NCBI RefSeq assembly: GCF_001644195.2
Contig: NZ_LWBL02000037.1
Span: 1-39,609, forward strand
Reading direction: 5' to 3'
DNA from: Bacillus marinisedimentorum
GTDB lineage: Bacteria; Bacillota; Bacilli; Bacillales; Bacillaceae_O
Length of the DNA stretch: 39,609 bases
Each line of letters opens with the position of its first letter. Position 1 is the first letter of the stretch. The notes below the pieces were generated by a model that saw only the letters and a list, made by a program, of their open reading frames with translations, did not search any database and had not been told where the DNA came from. A program made the position numbers and the translations under genes. This document shows, one piece after another, positions 8,831-17,371 of the stretch.

Positions 8831-9121
8831 CTACGGCAGTTCGATTTGCTTTTTGTTTTCCGACTCTTTATATAAAACAATTGTATTTCCGATAACCTGA
8901 ACAAGTTCGGCAGATGCCCCTTCTGACAGAAGCTCTGCTACTTCTTGTTTATCCTGTTCACAGTTCTGCAAAACACTGACCTTGATCAATTCCCTTGCCT
9001 CCAGTGCATCTTTGACCTGCTGGATAAGGTTTTCATTCACTCCGCCTTTTCCGACCTGAAAAATCGGATTCAAATGATGGGCTTTTGAACGCAAAAAACG
9101 TTTTTGTTTCCCAGTCAGCAT
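8831..9121 (-). CDS. yhbY: RNA-binding YhbY/CRM-domain protein
   Basis: A 96-residue single CRM-domain protein (yqeI in B. subtilis), associated with pre-50S ribosomal particles in related bacteria. The family signature GKGGVNENLIQQV is at residues 23-35, and the N-terminus (LTGKQKRFLRSKAHHLNPI) is typical. ATG at 9121 follows aggaggaaaaag. It sits between aroE and nadD in the conserved cluster, alongside the GTPase YqeH and RsfS, which also act in ribosome biology. Confidence 0.95.
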   Translation of the reverse strand: MLTGKQKRFLRSKAHHLNPIFQVGKGGVNENLIQQVKDALEARELIKVSVLQNCEQDKQEVAELLSEGASAELVQVIGNTIVLYKESENKKQIELP

Positions 9122-9179
9122 ATCTTTTTCCTCCTATATAAGAATGATTTAATTTTGTTCAACCGGTCACGTCGGCCAT

Positions 9180-10022
9180 TTATTGTCCATGGCTGCCATT
9201 CATTTCCTCAAGGACGGTCCTTTTCATCGCCTCAAAATCCGGAATCCTGCCTGTCCACCGCTCAAAGGCAAGCGCACCCTGACCAGCAAACATTCCGATC
9301 CCGGTATGGATAACAGCCCCTTTTTTGCGGCTTTGCTGCAGAAATTCCGTTTCAAGCGGGTTATAAACAATATCGCTTGCAATTGCGCCCGGCTTTATGT
9401 TTTCAACCTTAATCGGGGATTGTTCGATATTCGGCGACATGCCGACGGGTGTCGTATTGACGATAAGGTCATAGTCACCGAGACGCTGCTCCGCTTCAGG
9501 CAGGGACAGCACCTTGCAGGCGCCCTGGGACAACGCGCGCACAAGGGCCCGGGCCTTCTCCAGTGACCTGTTGGCAATGTCGACCCGTCCTGCTCCGCCT
9601 TCAAGCAGGGTCACAAGCAATGCCCGGGCAGCGCCGCCCGCTCCGATGACGAGGAGCTTCTTCCCTTTCAAGCTGATTCCGGTTTCTTTTTCAAGTGATA
9701 AAAGATAGCCTTTACCATCCGTATTATAGCCAACCAGCTTGCCGCTTTCGTTTACCACTGTGTTGACAGCACCGATTCGCATCGCTTCATCTGATACTTC
9801 ATCCAAATATTCCATGACAGCGACTTTGTGAGGAATCGTGACATTGAAACCTTTAAAGCCCAGGGCCTTCATCCCGCTCACCGCTCCGGAGAGCATTTCG
9901 TCCGGCACCTGAAAAGCATGGTAGGAAAAAGGCAGGCCGAGCGATTCGAATTGGACATTATGCATTTGCGGGGATTTTGAATGCGCCACCGGATCCCCGA
10001 TTAACCCTATCAGTCTTTTCAT
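9180..10022 (-). CDS. aroE: Shikimate dehydrogenase
   Basis: A 280-residue NADP-dependent enzyme that reduces 3-dehydroshikimate to shikimate in aromatic amino acid synthesis. The substrate-binding blocks GDPVAHSKSPQMHN (residues 8-21) and NVTIPHK (catalytic Lys) and the Rossmann motif LVIGAGGAARALL are all present. The ATG at 10022 has gggggaa upstream; the open frame extends a few codons further without a better site. It follows yqeH by 14 bases and precedes yhbY by 58. Confidence 0.96.
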   Translation of the reverse strand: MKRLIGLIGDPVAHSKSPQMHNVQFESLGLPFSYHAFQVPDEMLSGAVSGMKALGFKGFNVTIPHKVAVMEYLDEVSDEAMRIGAVNTVVNESGKLVGYNTDGKGYLLSLEKETGISLKGKKLLVIGAGGAARALLVTLLEGGAGRVDIANRSLEKARALVRALSQGACKVLSLPEAEQRLGDYDLIVNTTPVGMSPNIEQSPIKVENIKPGAIASDIVYNPLETEFLQQSRKKGAVIHTGIGMFAGQGALAFERWTGRIPDFEAMKRTVLEEMNGSHGQ

Positions 10023-10036
10023 CTCGATTCCCCCGA

Positions 10037-11149
10037 TCAAATCAGTGACTGGCGGATTGATACAGTTACCCCTTTAGGTGCGTATGCCGCTATTTTGATG
10101 CCCGGATCATTGACTGTCACCCAACCGAGACCTGAAAATACGATGTCTGTCTTCCCTTCCCGGATGGAAAATTCGTGTTTCACCAGCTCCGGAAGTTCCG
10201 CGGTTCCTTCGCTCCTCGGGGGGCTTAACAGTTCGCCAGCATGTTCACGGTACAAATCATCGGCCTTTTCCAGTTTTGTCCGATGGATGTTCAGCTCATT
10301 AGACAGATACACCGTGAATGAAGACCTGTCCCCTTTGACGAAATCAAAGCGGGCCAGTCCGCCAAAAAAGAGGGTCTGCCCATCATTAAGCTGGTAAATC
10401 CGGGGTTTAATCTCTTTCTTGGGCGTGATTGTTTTCAAGTCTTTATCATCAACATAGTGCGCCATCTGGTGATGATTGATAATACCCGGCGTATCGTAAA
10501 GCGACGTGCCGTCGTCAAGCGGTATTCCGATCAGACCGAGCGTCGTTCCCGGAAAGTGTGATGTCGTAATGACATCTTCATTTTCACCCGTGTACATTTT
10601 GATGATTCGGTTGATGAATGTGGACTTGCCCACATTTGTGCTCCCAACGATATAGACATCGCGGCCATCCCTGTAATGCTCGATCGCCTCGGCGGCTTTT
10701 TCGATGCCATGCCCTTTCTCTGCGCTGATCAGATGGATATCAACCGGCTTTAGACCGAGTTCCTTCGCCAGACGCTCCATCCAGTTAATGAGTTTATTCC
10801 GCTTTACGGATTTAGGGAGCAGGTCGGCTTTATTGCCGATCAATAAAACCGGGTTTCCGCCGGCAAACCTGTGCAGGCCCGGCAGCCAGCTGCCGTTGAA
10901 ATCAAAAATATCGACAAGCTTCACAATCAAGGCATCCGTTTGGCCAAGCCCGTTTAAAATTTTCAGGAAATCATCATCAGTAAGAGGAACATCCTGGATT
11001 TCATTATAATGCTTGAGCCTGAAGCAGCGCTGGCAAATCACCTGCTCCCGTTCAAGGGCTGAAGGCGGGGCATAGCCAGGCGCTTTTTTGTCTTCCGTCT
11101 GAATGGCGATACCACATCCGATACATGTCTCTTGCTCGTGTTCAGTCAC
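10037..11149 (-). CDS. yqeH: Ribosome-assembly GTPase YqeH
   Basis: A 370-residue circularly permuted GTPase needed for 30S assembly in B. subtilis. An N-terminal zinc-binding cluster (CIGCG, later CQRC) precedes the G domain. In the permuted order, G4 (NKADLLP) comes before G1 (GSTNVGKST) and G3 (DTPG). A C-terminal RNA-binding-type region follows. The start is GTG at 11149 with ggagg 7 bases upstream. It overlaps the yqeG stop by four bases (GTGA), so translation is probably coupled. The open frame to 11191 lies inside yqeG and is not used. Confidence 0.95.
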   Translation of the reverse strand: MTEHEQETCIGCGIAIQTEDKKAPGYAPPSALEREQVICQRCFRLKHYNEIQDVPLTDDDFLKILNGLGQTDALIVKLVDIFDFNGSWLPGLHRFAGGNPVLLIGNKADLLPKSVKRNKLINWMERLAKELGLKPVDIHLISAEKGHGIEKAAEAIEHYRDGRDVYIVGSTNVGKSTFINRIIKMYTGENEDVITTSHFPGTTLGLIGIPLDDGTSLYDTPGIINHHQMAHYVDDKDLKTITPKKEIKPRIYQLNDGQTLFFGGLARFDFVKGDRSSFTVYLSNELNIHRTKLEKADDLYREHAGELLSPPRSEGTAELPELVKHEFSIREGKTDIVFSGLGWVTVNDPGIKIAAYAPKGVTVSIRQSLI

Positions 11150-11667
11150 TTTTTTTCCTCCCAATAAATCATTCCTTTTTTCCTCATCCATGACAAAATG
11201 GTACTTTCAACTTTACGGTTGAATTTCGTAAAAAAGCCATCCGACTGCGCAACGGGTACAACAAGGATGGAATGAAGGCCGATACTGTTGGCACCGAGGA
11301 CATCAGTAAGCAGCTGGTCGCCGATGACGACAACTTCATCTTTTGAAAGCTTCATATCTTTCAGGGCCTGATTAAAAGCCTTGCTCATAGGTTTCTGAGC
11401 TCTATAGATAAAAGGGAGGCCGAGCGGTTCAGAAAACGCGGTGACCCTTTGTTTATCATTGTTTGAAATGATTGTCACAACAATCCCGTTTTCTTCGAGT
11501 GTTTTGAACCACCTGATCAGTTCGGGGGTTGCATAGGGCTCGTCCCATGCGACCAGGGTATTGTCAAGATCGGTAATGACTCCTTTGACCCCCCGCTCCT
11601 TCAGTTTAGCCGGGGTGATTTCATATACAGAACGAACATGCTCGTTCGGCAAAAATTTAGTAAGCAA
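11146..11667 (-). CDS. yqeG: HAD-superfamily phosphatase YqeG
   Basis: A 173-residue HAD phosphatase of the YqeG/IIIA type. Motif I is DLDNTLVAWD, motif II is TIISNN, and motif III/IV residues lie in KPMSKAF and VVIGDQLLTDV. I place the start at the TTG at 11667: gaggtg lies 7 bases upstream and the result (MLTKFLPNEHV) matches the usual N-terminus. The upstream ATG/TTG (11682/11685) lie within or before that site. First gene of the cluster, downstream of a sigma-A-like promoter. The physiological substrate is not evident. Confidence 0.9.
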   Translation of the reverse strand: MLTKFLPNEHVRSVYEITPAKLKERGVKGVITDLDNTLVAWDEPYATPELIRWFKTLEENGIVVTIISNNDKQRVTAFSEPLGLPFIYRAQKPMSKAFNQALKDMKLSKDEVVVIGDQLLTDVLGANSIGLHSILVVPVAQSDGFFTKFNRKVESTILSWMRKKGMIYWEEKK

Positions 11668-11715
11668 CCTATAACACCTCATCAATGCGTTTATTCACAG
11701 CTTTTTATCTTACTT

Positions 11716-11744
11716 ATCATATCGAAATAAACACACACTTTCAA
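11716..11744 (-). promoter_or_regulatory. Sigma-A-type promoter for the yqeG operon
   Basis: On the minus strand a -35 TTGAAA (11739-11744) and a -10 TATGAT (11716-11721) are separated by exactly 17 bases. The start codon of yqeG is about 50 bases downstream. A DnaA-box-like TTATTCACA (11691-11699) lies just downstream of the -10. Confidence 0.7.
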
Positions 11745-11824
11745 AACAAACTTGCTTAATATCCCCCTGTCCTTTTTTTCAAAATGATCAGAAAATATTT
11801 CGACAAAATTCCTCGACACGTTTC

Positions 11825-11923
11825 TGTGAATAACTTTATTCACATTATCCCATATGGTATATAAGGAATTCCGATGTTTGTGCACAAGTTAACCACAGGT
11901 TATCCACCGCTGCTTGTGGATAA
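11825..11923. promoter_or_regulatory. DnaA-box cluster upstream of sda
   Basis: One perfect consensus box (TTATCCACA on the minus strand, 11915-11923) is accompanied by near matches: TTATTCACA at 11836-11844 and, reversed, at 11825-11833, TTAACCACA at 11889-11897 and TTATCCACC at 11900-11908. In B. subtilis, DnaA binding sites in the sda promoter couple Sda production to replication initiation. The spacing here suggests the same control and may also affect the divergent yqeG promoter. Confidence 0.8.
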
Positions 11924-11982
11924 TAGGAACGATTGTTCTCTTTCGGCTTTCATGATACAGTAAAACTAGCTCATACATAACC

Positions 11983-11988
11983 TATAAT
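11983..11988 (+). promoter_or_regulatory. Probable -10 element of the sda promoter
   Basis: TATAAT with no recognisable -35 (17 bases upstream is near gtaaaa). A weak -35 fits a promoter that depends on DnaA bound at the boxes 60-160 bases upstream. It lies 66 bases before the sda ATG. Confidence 0.5.
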
Positions 11989-12053
11989 CTTATGTCTGGA
12001 TAAATGAAACATTCCTATAACTTGCCAAGGAGGTGAAGCCATACGGCGTTCCG

Positions 12054-12194
12054 ATGAAAAACCTATCTGATGACCTGCTGATCGAATCTTACCTGAAAGC
12101 CGTTGAGCTTCAATTGAGCCGTGATTTCATTTCTTTGATCAAGTCCGAAATAGACAGAAGAGCGTTGACAAGCCGAATCCGAGTCTCATCCTAA
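12054..12194 (+). CDS. sda: Sporulation checkpoint protein Sda
   Basis: A 46-residue helical-hairpin protein that inhibits the autokinase KinA (and KinB), blocking phosphorelay entry into sporulation while replication is under way. The sequence [20 protein letters not shown] and the C-terminal RIRVSS align along the full length with B. subtilis Sda as I remember it. A consensus ribosome site (aaggaggtg, 12027-12035) lies about 18 bases before the ATG, which is unusually far. The only in-frame alternative, a GTG at 12033, lies inside that site. B. subtilis Sda has a comparable short in-frame extension, so the exact start is uncertain. It is divergent from yqeG, as in B. subtilis. Confidence 0.95.
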   Translation: MKNLSDDLLIESYLKAVELQLSRDFISLIKSEIDRRALTSRIRVSS

Positions 12195-12211
12195 AATCAA
12201 CTATAATAAGC

Positions 12212-12254
12212 AGCCCTGTTTCCGTAAAGGCATACGGTAAACAGGGCTTTTTCT
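12212..12254 (+). terminator. Terminator after sda
   Basis: Long stem agccctgttt/aaacagggct, extended by ccgt/acgg, followed by tttttcttt, 18 bases past the sda stop. Confidence 0.9.
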
Positions 12255-12523
12255 TTACATTTGGCTTCCCTGCATGGATTGAAAGAGATCCTGCAGGGAA
12301 GGTGCTGACCTGATATCCGTAGTAAAAGAGTTGATATCCTTGTTAACGGGTAACCCGTCTTTATAACAACAAGACCAAATGGACAGCAACGTTTAACTTC
12401 AGCCGCCTATACTGCAGTATAGACGTTTACGGCCTCCCAAACATTCAATTTTGTTTCCGAGGGAACCTGGAAATTCCCTGTCTCTTTACTGTAAAAGCCA
12501 GCAGAAAAATCAAACATTTGCTG
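12255..12523. other. sda-lipoprotein intergenic region
   Basis: No coding sequence is evident. There is a perfect 16-bp palindrome ctatactgcagtatag at 12407-12422 and a repeated tgatatcc near 12312 and 12332. A weak inverted repeat at the far end (12498-12523) could act as terminator for the minus-strand lipoprotein gene. Confidence 0.4.
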
Positions 12524-13024
12524 CTATTGGCCGAAAAGTTCTCCTGCCGGACTGTTTTTTTCGGCGGCCTTTTCAAGAAATGACTTCCATGTTTCCATCC
12601 ATTCCTCATCAATAAGGCCGCCATTCTTTTTTTTCCACAGCCGTTTCGCTGTTCTGTACATGCCGGGATCGGTTATGACTTTGACTGTCGGCGTATTTTC
12701 AAGAAGCGGTTTTATATCATTTATGAGCGCATTTTCGTTTTTCCGCAAATAGGGGGCCGGTCTGACAGCAATAATATGTTCATTGTTATGGGTAAGGACC
12801 ACCGCTTCCCGCACACCTTCCAGGCTGGAGATCTTTGCTGTCATTTTCTTTACGATATCAGCAGAGGTTGCAGCACCTATTTCATTCAGATTGGTATGGG
12901 CCCGGTAATACTCCCTCGGGGTAAACGGCTCAACATTTCCTTTTTCATATACCGATACCCCGTCTGTGCAGCCTGTCAAAACAGTTGCAAGAGCTATGGA
13001 TAAAATGCATGATTTTCCATTCAT
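12524..13024 (-). CDS. YhcN/YlaJ-family sporulation lipoprotein
   Basis: A 166-residue lipoprotein precursor. The start is ATG at 13024, with cggaggtg 8 bases upstream. Residues 1-18 form a signal peptide ending in the lipobox LTGC, so Cys18 would be lipid-modified and the protein held on the outer face of the membrane (or of the forespore). The domain around residues 50-130 (ADIVKKMTAKISSLEGVREAVVLTHNNEHIIAVR) has the usual layout of YhcN/YlaJ proteins, which are found in spores and germination-related loci. The exact ortholog is not clear. The open frame continues 31 codons upstream without a start site and is not used. Confidence 0.8.
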   Translation of the reverse strand: MNGKSCILSIALATVLTGCTDGVSVYEKGNVEPFTPREYYRAHTNLNEIGAATSADIVKKMTAKISSLEGVREAVVLTHNNEHIIAVRPAPYLRKNENALINDIKPLLENTPTVKVITDPGMYRTAKRLWKKKNGGLIDEEWMETWKSFLEKAAEKNSPAGELFGQ

Positions 13025-13212
13025 TTTTCTAGCACCTCCGCTAACAGTTTGCCACTCTCTTCCAGACGCTATGCACTGTCCGGCTTTTTTAACATTTGAA
13101 GTTGAACATGGGGGCAATAAACGTTTACAATTAGGAAGGACTCGTTTTACCGCACTAAATCAAGTTTGTTTATATTGAAGGAAAATTGCTATCCAAGGAG
13201 GAAAAATCTTTC

Positions 13213-15555
13213 ATGCTTCACATCGCTGTTCTTTTGCCGCTGCTGTTTGCCGTTTTTGTTCCGGCTATTTACAGAAACGTTAAACGGCTGCACACAGGAT
13301 GGTTTGTCCTTGCTATACCTGTCATCCTGTTTGCCTATCTGATCACATACTTGCCTAAAGTGTGGGAAAAGCCGCTGCTGTTCCAGCAGGAATGGATACC
13401 CTCGCTTGGTATTAACTACAATTTATATGTGGACGGGCTCAGCCTTCTGTTCGGGCTCCTCATAACCGGAATCGGCTCGCTCGTCGTTCTTTACTCCGTG
13501 TATTACCTTGACGAAAAAGAAAAGCTTGGGCATTTTTATGTATACCTGCTTTTGTTCATGACCGCCATGCTTGGGGTCGTCTTTTCTGACAACCTGTTCG
13601 TCCTTTATACGTTCTGGGAATTCACCAGCCTGTCTTCCTTCCTGTTGATCGGTTACTGGAATCATCGGGAGAGATCCAGGTATGGTGCGCAAAAATCCCT
13701 TGTCATCACTGTCCTGGGCGGCCTGGCGCTGCTCGGGGGCTTCATCCTGCTTGCTGTCATGGCTGACAGCACGAGTATCCGCGGCATCATCGCGAATAAG
13801 GATGCAGTATTGGCGAGCCCGTACTTTACGGCAGCTCTGATGCTTGTACTGACAGGCGCATTCGCAAAATCAGCCCAGTTCCCGTTCCATACATGGCTGC
13901 CGGATGCTATGGAAGCCCCTACCCCTGTCAGTGCTTACCTGCACTCGGCGACGATGGTTAAGGCTGGCATTTATCTGGTTGCGCGGATTTCACTGATTTT
14001 TGCCGGAACCGACTTGTTTTTCATCCTCGTATCCGGATTCGGATTGCTGACACTGATCTGGGGTTCTTACATGGCCGTCAGACAAACGGATTTGAAAGCC
14101 ATTTTGGCTTATTCGACAATCAGCCAGCTTGGCATGATCATGTCGATGCTCGGTTTCGGAACCGGTACGGCAGTACTTGCCGCCATCTTCCACATTTTCA
14201 ACCATGCGACCTTTAAAGGGAGCCTGTTCATGGTGGCGGGCATCGTTGACCATGAAACCGGGACACGTGATATCCGCCGCCTCGGCGGGCTCATGACATT
14301 CATGCCGATTACGGCGACACTCGCTTTTTTTGGCACGTTTTCGATGGCGGGCGTACCGCTTCCTGTATTTAATGGCTTTCTAAGTAAAGAGATGTTCTTC
14401 GATGCCTCGCTGGAAGTCGGTCATGGTGCAGGTTCTGCACTTGTTCACAGCCTTGCGCCGGTTATTCCGTACCTTGCCGTATTCGGAAGCATCTTTACAT
14501 TCGTATATTCAATGCTGCTGTTCTTCGGCACATTCAGGGGTGAGGCGAAGCTTGACCAGCTTGAGAAAAGCCCGCATGAGCCTCCGCTCGGCATGCTGAT
14601 TTCACCGATCGTGCTAGTCACCTTCGTTATCTTGATCGGCATCATGCCGAACTTGATCAACGAGCCGCTGCTGGCCCCGGCCGTTGCCGCCGTGACAGGT
14701 GAAATACCGCACACCCATCTTGCATTCTGGCATGGGTTCAATACCCCGCTGTATATGTCTCTGACAGTGCTTGCGCTTGGAACACTCCTTTATCTTTCAA
14801 GGGAGAAGTGGGCTCCGCTGTATAACGCATTGCCGGGTCGCTGGAGTGCGTCTAAAGTATATGATTCTTTATTGGGCGGGCTGTTCACCGGTTCGCGTAA
14901 ACTCACCGGAACCTATATGACCGGATCCCTTTATCTGTATATGGCGATCATTCTGTCATTCAGCGCCGGCCTGCTCGCCTTTACGATGTGGGTTACAGGA
15001 GGGTTTTCGATTTCATTTGACGATCTTGCTCCTGTATCATGGCCGCAGGTGCTTGTCGGTATCGTCATGATCATCGCAGCTGTAGGCACAATTGTGACAA
15101 CGAACCGCATCGCCGCCATCCTGATTCTTGGAATTGTAGGATACGGATTGTCACTTCTTTTCGTGTTTTTCAGGGCGCCGGACCTTGCCCTTACACAGCT
15201 GATTGTGGAAACAGTCTCGGTCGCGCTGTTCCTGCTCGCTTTTTATCATTTGCCGAACCTGGAAAAAACGAATGAAAAACCGGGCCGGAAATTGCTTAAC
15301 GCGATTATCGCAATAAGTATGGGCACGATGGTTACGCTCGTAGCGATCGCTTCCCACAGTACAAAAATGTTCGATTCGATTGCGGAATACTTTGTGGAAA
15401 CGTCCGTCACGCTTGGCGGCGGGCATAACATTGTCAATGTCATCCTTGTTGACATGCGCGGACTTGATACGATGCTTGAAATCACGGTACTCGGTCTGGC
15501 AGCGCTCGGAATATACGGCATGATTAAATTGCGCGGGAAAGGAGAGGAAGGATAA
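13213..15555 (+). CDS. mrpA: Mrp/Mnh cation-proton antiporter subunit A
   Basis: A 780-residue multi-spanning subunit related to respiratory complex I NuoL (first two thirds) and NuoJ (last third). Conserved blocks include TFWEFTSLSSFLLIGYW, KSAQFPFHTWLPDAMEAPTPVSA, LHSATMVKAGIYL and YSTISQLGMIMSM. The C-terminal part ends normally (VNVILVDMRGLDTMLEI, then IYGMIKLR), with no extra MrpB-like domain. The start is ATG at 13213 with aaggagg 11 bases upstream; the TTG at 13186 precedes that site. First gene of the operon; the stop is one base before mrpC. The complex exchanges external protons for cytoplasmic sodium and supports pH and salt homeostasis. Confidence 0.95.
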   Translation: MLHIAVLLPLLFAVFVPAIYRNVKRLHTGWFVLAIPVILFAYLITYLPKVWEKPLLFQQEWIPSLGINYNLYVDGLSLLFGLLITGIGSLVVLYSVYYLDEKEKLGHFYVYLLLFMTAMLGVVFSDNLFVLYTFWEFTSLSSFLLIGYWNHRERSRYGAQKSLVITVLGGLALLGGFILLAVMADSTSIRGIIANKDAVLASPYFTAALMLVLTGAFAKSAQFPFHTWLPDAMEAPTPVSAYLHSATMVKAGIYLVARISLIFAGTDLFFILVSGFGLLTLIWGSYMAVRQTDLKAILAYSTISQLGMIMSMLGFGTGTAVLAAIFHIFNHATFKGSLFMVAGIVDHETGTRDIRRLGGLMTFMPITATLAFFGTFSMAGVPLPVFNGFLSKEMFFDASLEVGHGAGSALVHSLAPVIPYLAVFGSIFTFVYSMLLFFGTFRGEAKLDQLEKSPHEPPLGMLISPIVLVTFVILIGIMPNLINEPLLAPAVAAVTGEIPHTHLAFWHGFNTPLYMSLTVLALGTLLYLSREKWAPLYNALPGRWSASKVYDSLLGGLFTGSRKLTGTYMTGSLYLYMAIILSFSAGLLAFTMWVTGGFSISFDDLAPVSWPQVLVGIVMIIAAVGTIVTTNRIAAILILGIVGYGLSLLFVFFRAPDLALTQLIVETVSVALFLLAFYHLPNLEKTNEKPGRKLLNAIIAISMGTMVTLVAIASHSTKMFDSIAEYFVETSVTLGGGHNIVNVILVDMRGLDTMLEITVLGLAALGIYGMIKLRGKGEEG

Positions 15556-15556
15556 G

Positions 15557-15898
15557 ATGGAAATTTTAATGTCCATCCTTGCCGGGAGCTTATTCACGGC
15601 CGGCATATATTTGCTGCTTCAAAAACAGCTTCTCAAGATTATCATTGGAACAGCCCTGCTCTCCCACGGCGCCCATTTGTTTATCCTGACGATGGGCAAA
15701 CTCGAGCGCGGCGCGCCACCGATTATCCATGGGCACGGAGGCGGGCCATATACCGATCCCCTCCCGCAGGCACTGATTCTGACTTCAATTGTTATCAGCT
15801 TCGGTGTTACGAGTTTTTTACTCGTGCTTGCGTACAGGGCTTACCGCACCAATCATACAGATAATATGGAAAAACTGAGAGGTACTGACAATGAGTAA
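15557..15898 (+). CDS. mrpC: Mrp/Mnh antiporter subunit C
   Basis: A 113-residue, three-helix, NuoK-like subunit. Diagnostic blocks are LLSHGAHLFILTMGKLERGAPP and the near-invariant DPLPQALILTSIVISFGVTSFLLVLAYR. The sequence and length match MrpC, not MrpB: the FFAGHNAPGGGFIGG signature of MrpB is absent. The ATG begins one base after the mrpA stop, with the site ggagaggaagg inside the mrpA tail, and the gene overlaps mrpD by 8 bp. Direct A-to-C adjacency is unusual (see findings). Confidence 0.95.
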   Translation: MEILMSILAGSLFTAGIYLLLQKQLLKIIIGTALLSHGAHLFILTMGKLERGAPPIIHGHGGGPYTDPLPQALILTSIVISFGVTSFLLVLAYRAYRTNHTDNMEKLRGTDNE

Positions 15899-17366
15899 CT
15901 TAGCGATATTGCCGATATTAATCCCATTTGTTACAGCAATCGCAGCAGCGTTTTTTCATAAGAACCTTCCCCTGACAAGATGGATCACCGGCATTATGGT
16001 TTTTGTGAACCTGGCTGTTACGCTGTACGTTACAACCGTCGCCTTCAGCCAGGGGGCTATCGTCCTTGAGACCGGCGGCTGGGCTGCACCATATGGAATC
16101 ATCCTTGTCGCAGACAAGCTGGCGATGACTCTAGTCACAACAACGAATATCATCGCTGTTGCCGCATTCTTTTTTGCAAAGGTGTCACTTGATGAACAGC
16201 GGCAGCACTTTTATTTCTATACGTTTTTCCAGCTTTTGATTGCAGGTGTCAGCGGCGCCTTCATCACAGGTGACTTGTTTAACCTGTTCGTATTTTTTGA
16301 AGTGCTCCTAATGGCTTCTTACGGCCTTATTGTTCTAGGCGGAACAAAAGAACAGTTCCGGGAGTCACTGAAATACGTTTTGATCAACCTATTTTCTTCC
16401 ATTTTGTTTGTAACAACTGTCGCCTTCTTATATTCCGTTACCGGAACGGTGAATATGGCGCACCTGGCCGAGCGTATCGGAGAAGTCGAACAGACAGGTG
16501 TCTTGACAACAATCGCAGTCTTGCTGTTCCTTGTATTCGCTACAAAAGGAGCCTTATTTCCGCTCTTTTTCTGGATGCCGAGGTCCTATGCGGTGCCAAG
16601 CCCTGTCATTTCCGCCCTGTTCGGAGCGCTTTTGACCAAAGTCGGCGTATACTCCATTTTAAGAGTGTTTACGCTCATATTTGTTTACAATCTCGACTTT
16701 ACGCATAACCTTTTTATCATACTGGCAGGAATCACGATGCTGATCGGCGTGGTCGGCGCCCTTTCCACAAACGATGTCAAATTGATCATTGCCTACAATA
16801 TCATTCCTGCAGTCGGCTATATGATGATGGGAATCGGCATTTTCAGCGATTCTTCCATTGCCGGCACGGTCTATTACCTTGTTCATGACATGATCGTCAA
16901 AGGGGCTTTATTTCTCCTGGTCGGCGCCATTGTGATTGCTGCCGGAACAAGCGACTTAAGGAAGATGGGCGGCTTGATCCATTCCTATCCGCTGCTTGGC
17001 TGGCTGTTTTTACTTGCTTCCATCACAGTTGCAGGACTGCCGCCTTTCTCAGGCTTCATCGGAAAACTGCTCCTGCTTCAAGGCGGTATGGAAAATGGAA
17101 ACTTTGTCATAGTCGGAATCGGTTTGCTGACAAGCCTGCTGATTTTGATTTCAGTAATTCGCATCTTTATTAACGGGTTCTGGGGAGAACCAAAAGAATA
17201 CAAGCCGGCACGTTCAATCGGCGGACTGATTGCACCGGCTGGATTTCTCCTTGCATTTTCTGTTCTGCTGGGGATAGGTGCTGAATGGTTTTACCCGTAT
17301 ATCCAAAGCGTCGCCGACTCACTTATAGATCCTTCCGTATATATTAATACGGTGTTAAAGGAGTAG
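15891..17366 (+). CDS. mrpD: Mrp/Mnh antiporter subunit D
   Basis: A 491-residue proton-translocating subunit of the NuoM/NuoN type, with about 14 membrane helices. Typical blocks are FVFFEVLLMASYGLIVLGG (with the conserved Glu of the antiporter family), ATKGALFPLFFWMPRSYAVPSPVISALFGALLTKVGVY (key Lys) and VHDMIVKGALFLLVGA. ATG at 15891 overlaps the mrpC end by 8 bp, with gagaggt upstream. It is followed after 5 bases by mrpE. Confidence 0.96.
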   Translation: MSNLAILPILIPFVTAIAAAFFHKNLPLTRWITGIMVFVNLAVTLYVTTVAFSQGAIVLETGGWAAPYGIILVADKLAMTLVTTTNIIAVAAFFFAKVSLDEQRQHFYFYTFFQLLIAGVSGAFITGDLFNLFVFFEVLLMASYGLIVLGGTKEQFRESLKYVLINLFSSILFVTTVAFLYSVTGTVNMAHLAERIGEVEQTGVLTTIAVLLFLVFATKGALFPLFFWMPRSYAVPSPVISALFGALLTKVGVYSILRVFTLIFVYNLDFTHNLFIILAGITMLIGVVGALSTNDVKLIIAYNIIPAVGYMMMGIGIFSDSSIAGTVYYLVHDMIVKGALFLLVGAIVIAAGTSDLRKMGGLIHSYPLLGWLFLLASITVAGLPPFSGFIGKLLLLQGGMENGNFVIVGIGLLTSLLILISVIRIFINGFWGEPKEYKPARSIGGLIAPAGFLLAFSVLLGIGAEWFYPYIQSVADSLIDPSVYINTVLKE

Positions 17367-17371
17367 ATGAT

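Noticed and set aside
11691-11885. 64-codon minus-strand frame upstream of yqeG
   Set aside because: It lies across the DnaA boxes and the yqeG promoter, has no ribosome site, and its composition (HKHRNSLYTIW) resembles no family.
15553-15560. mrpB fused to the end of mrpA
   Set aside because: mrpA ends with its normal C-terminus and has the usual length, and no MrpB signature (GHNAPGGGF) occurs in the operon.
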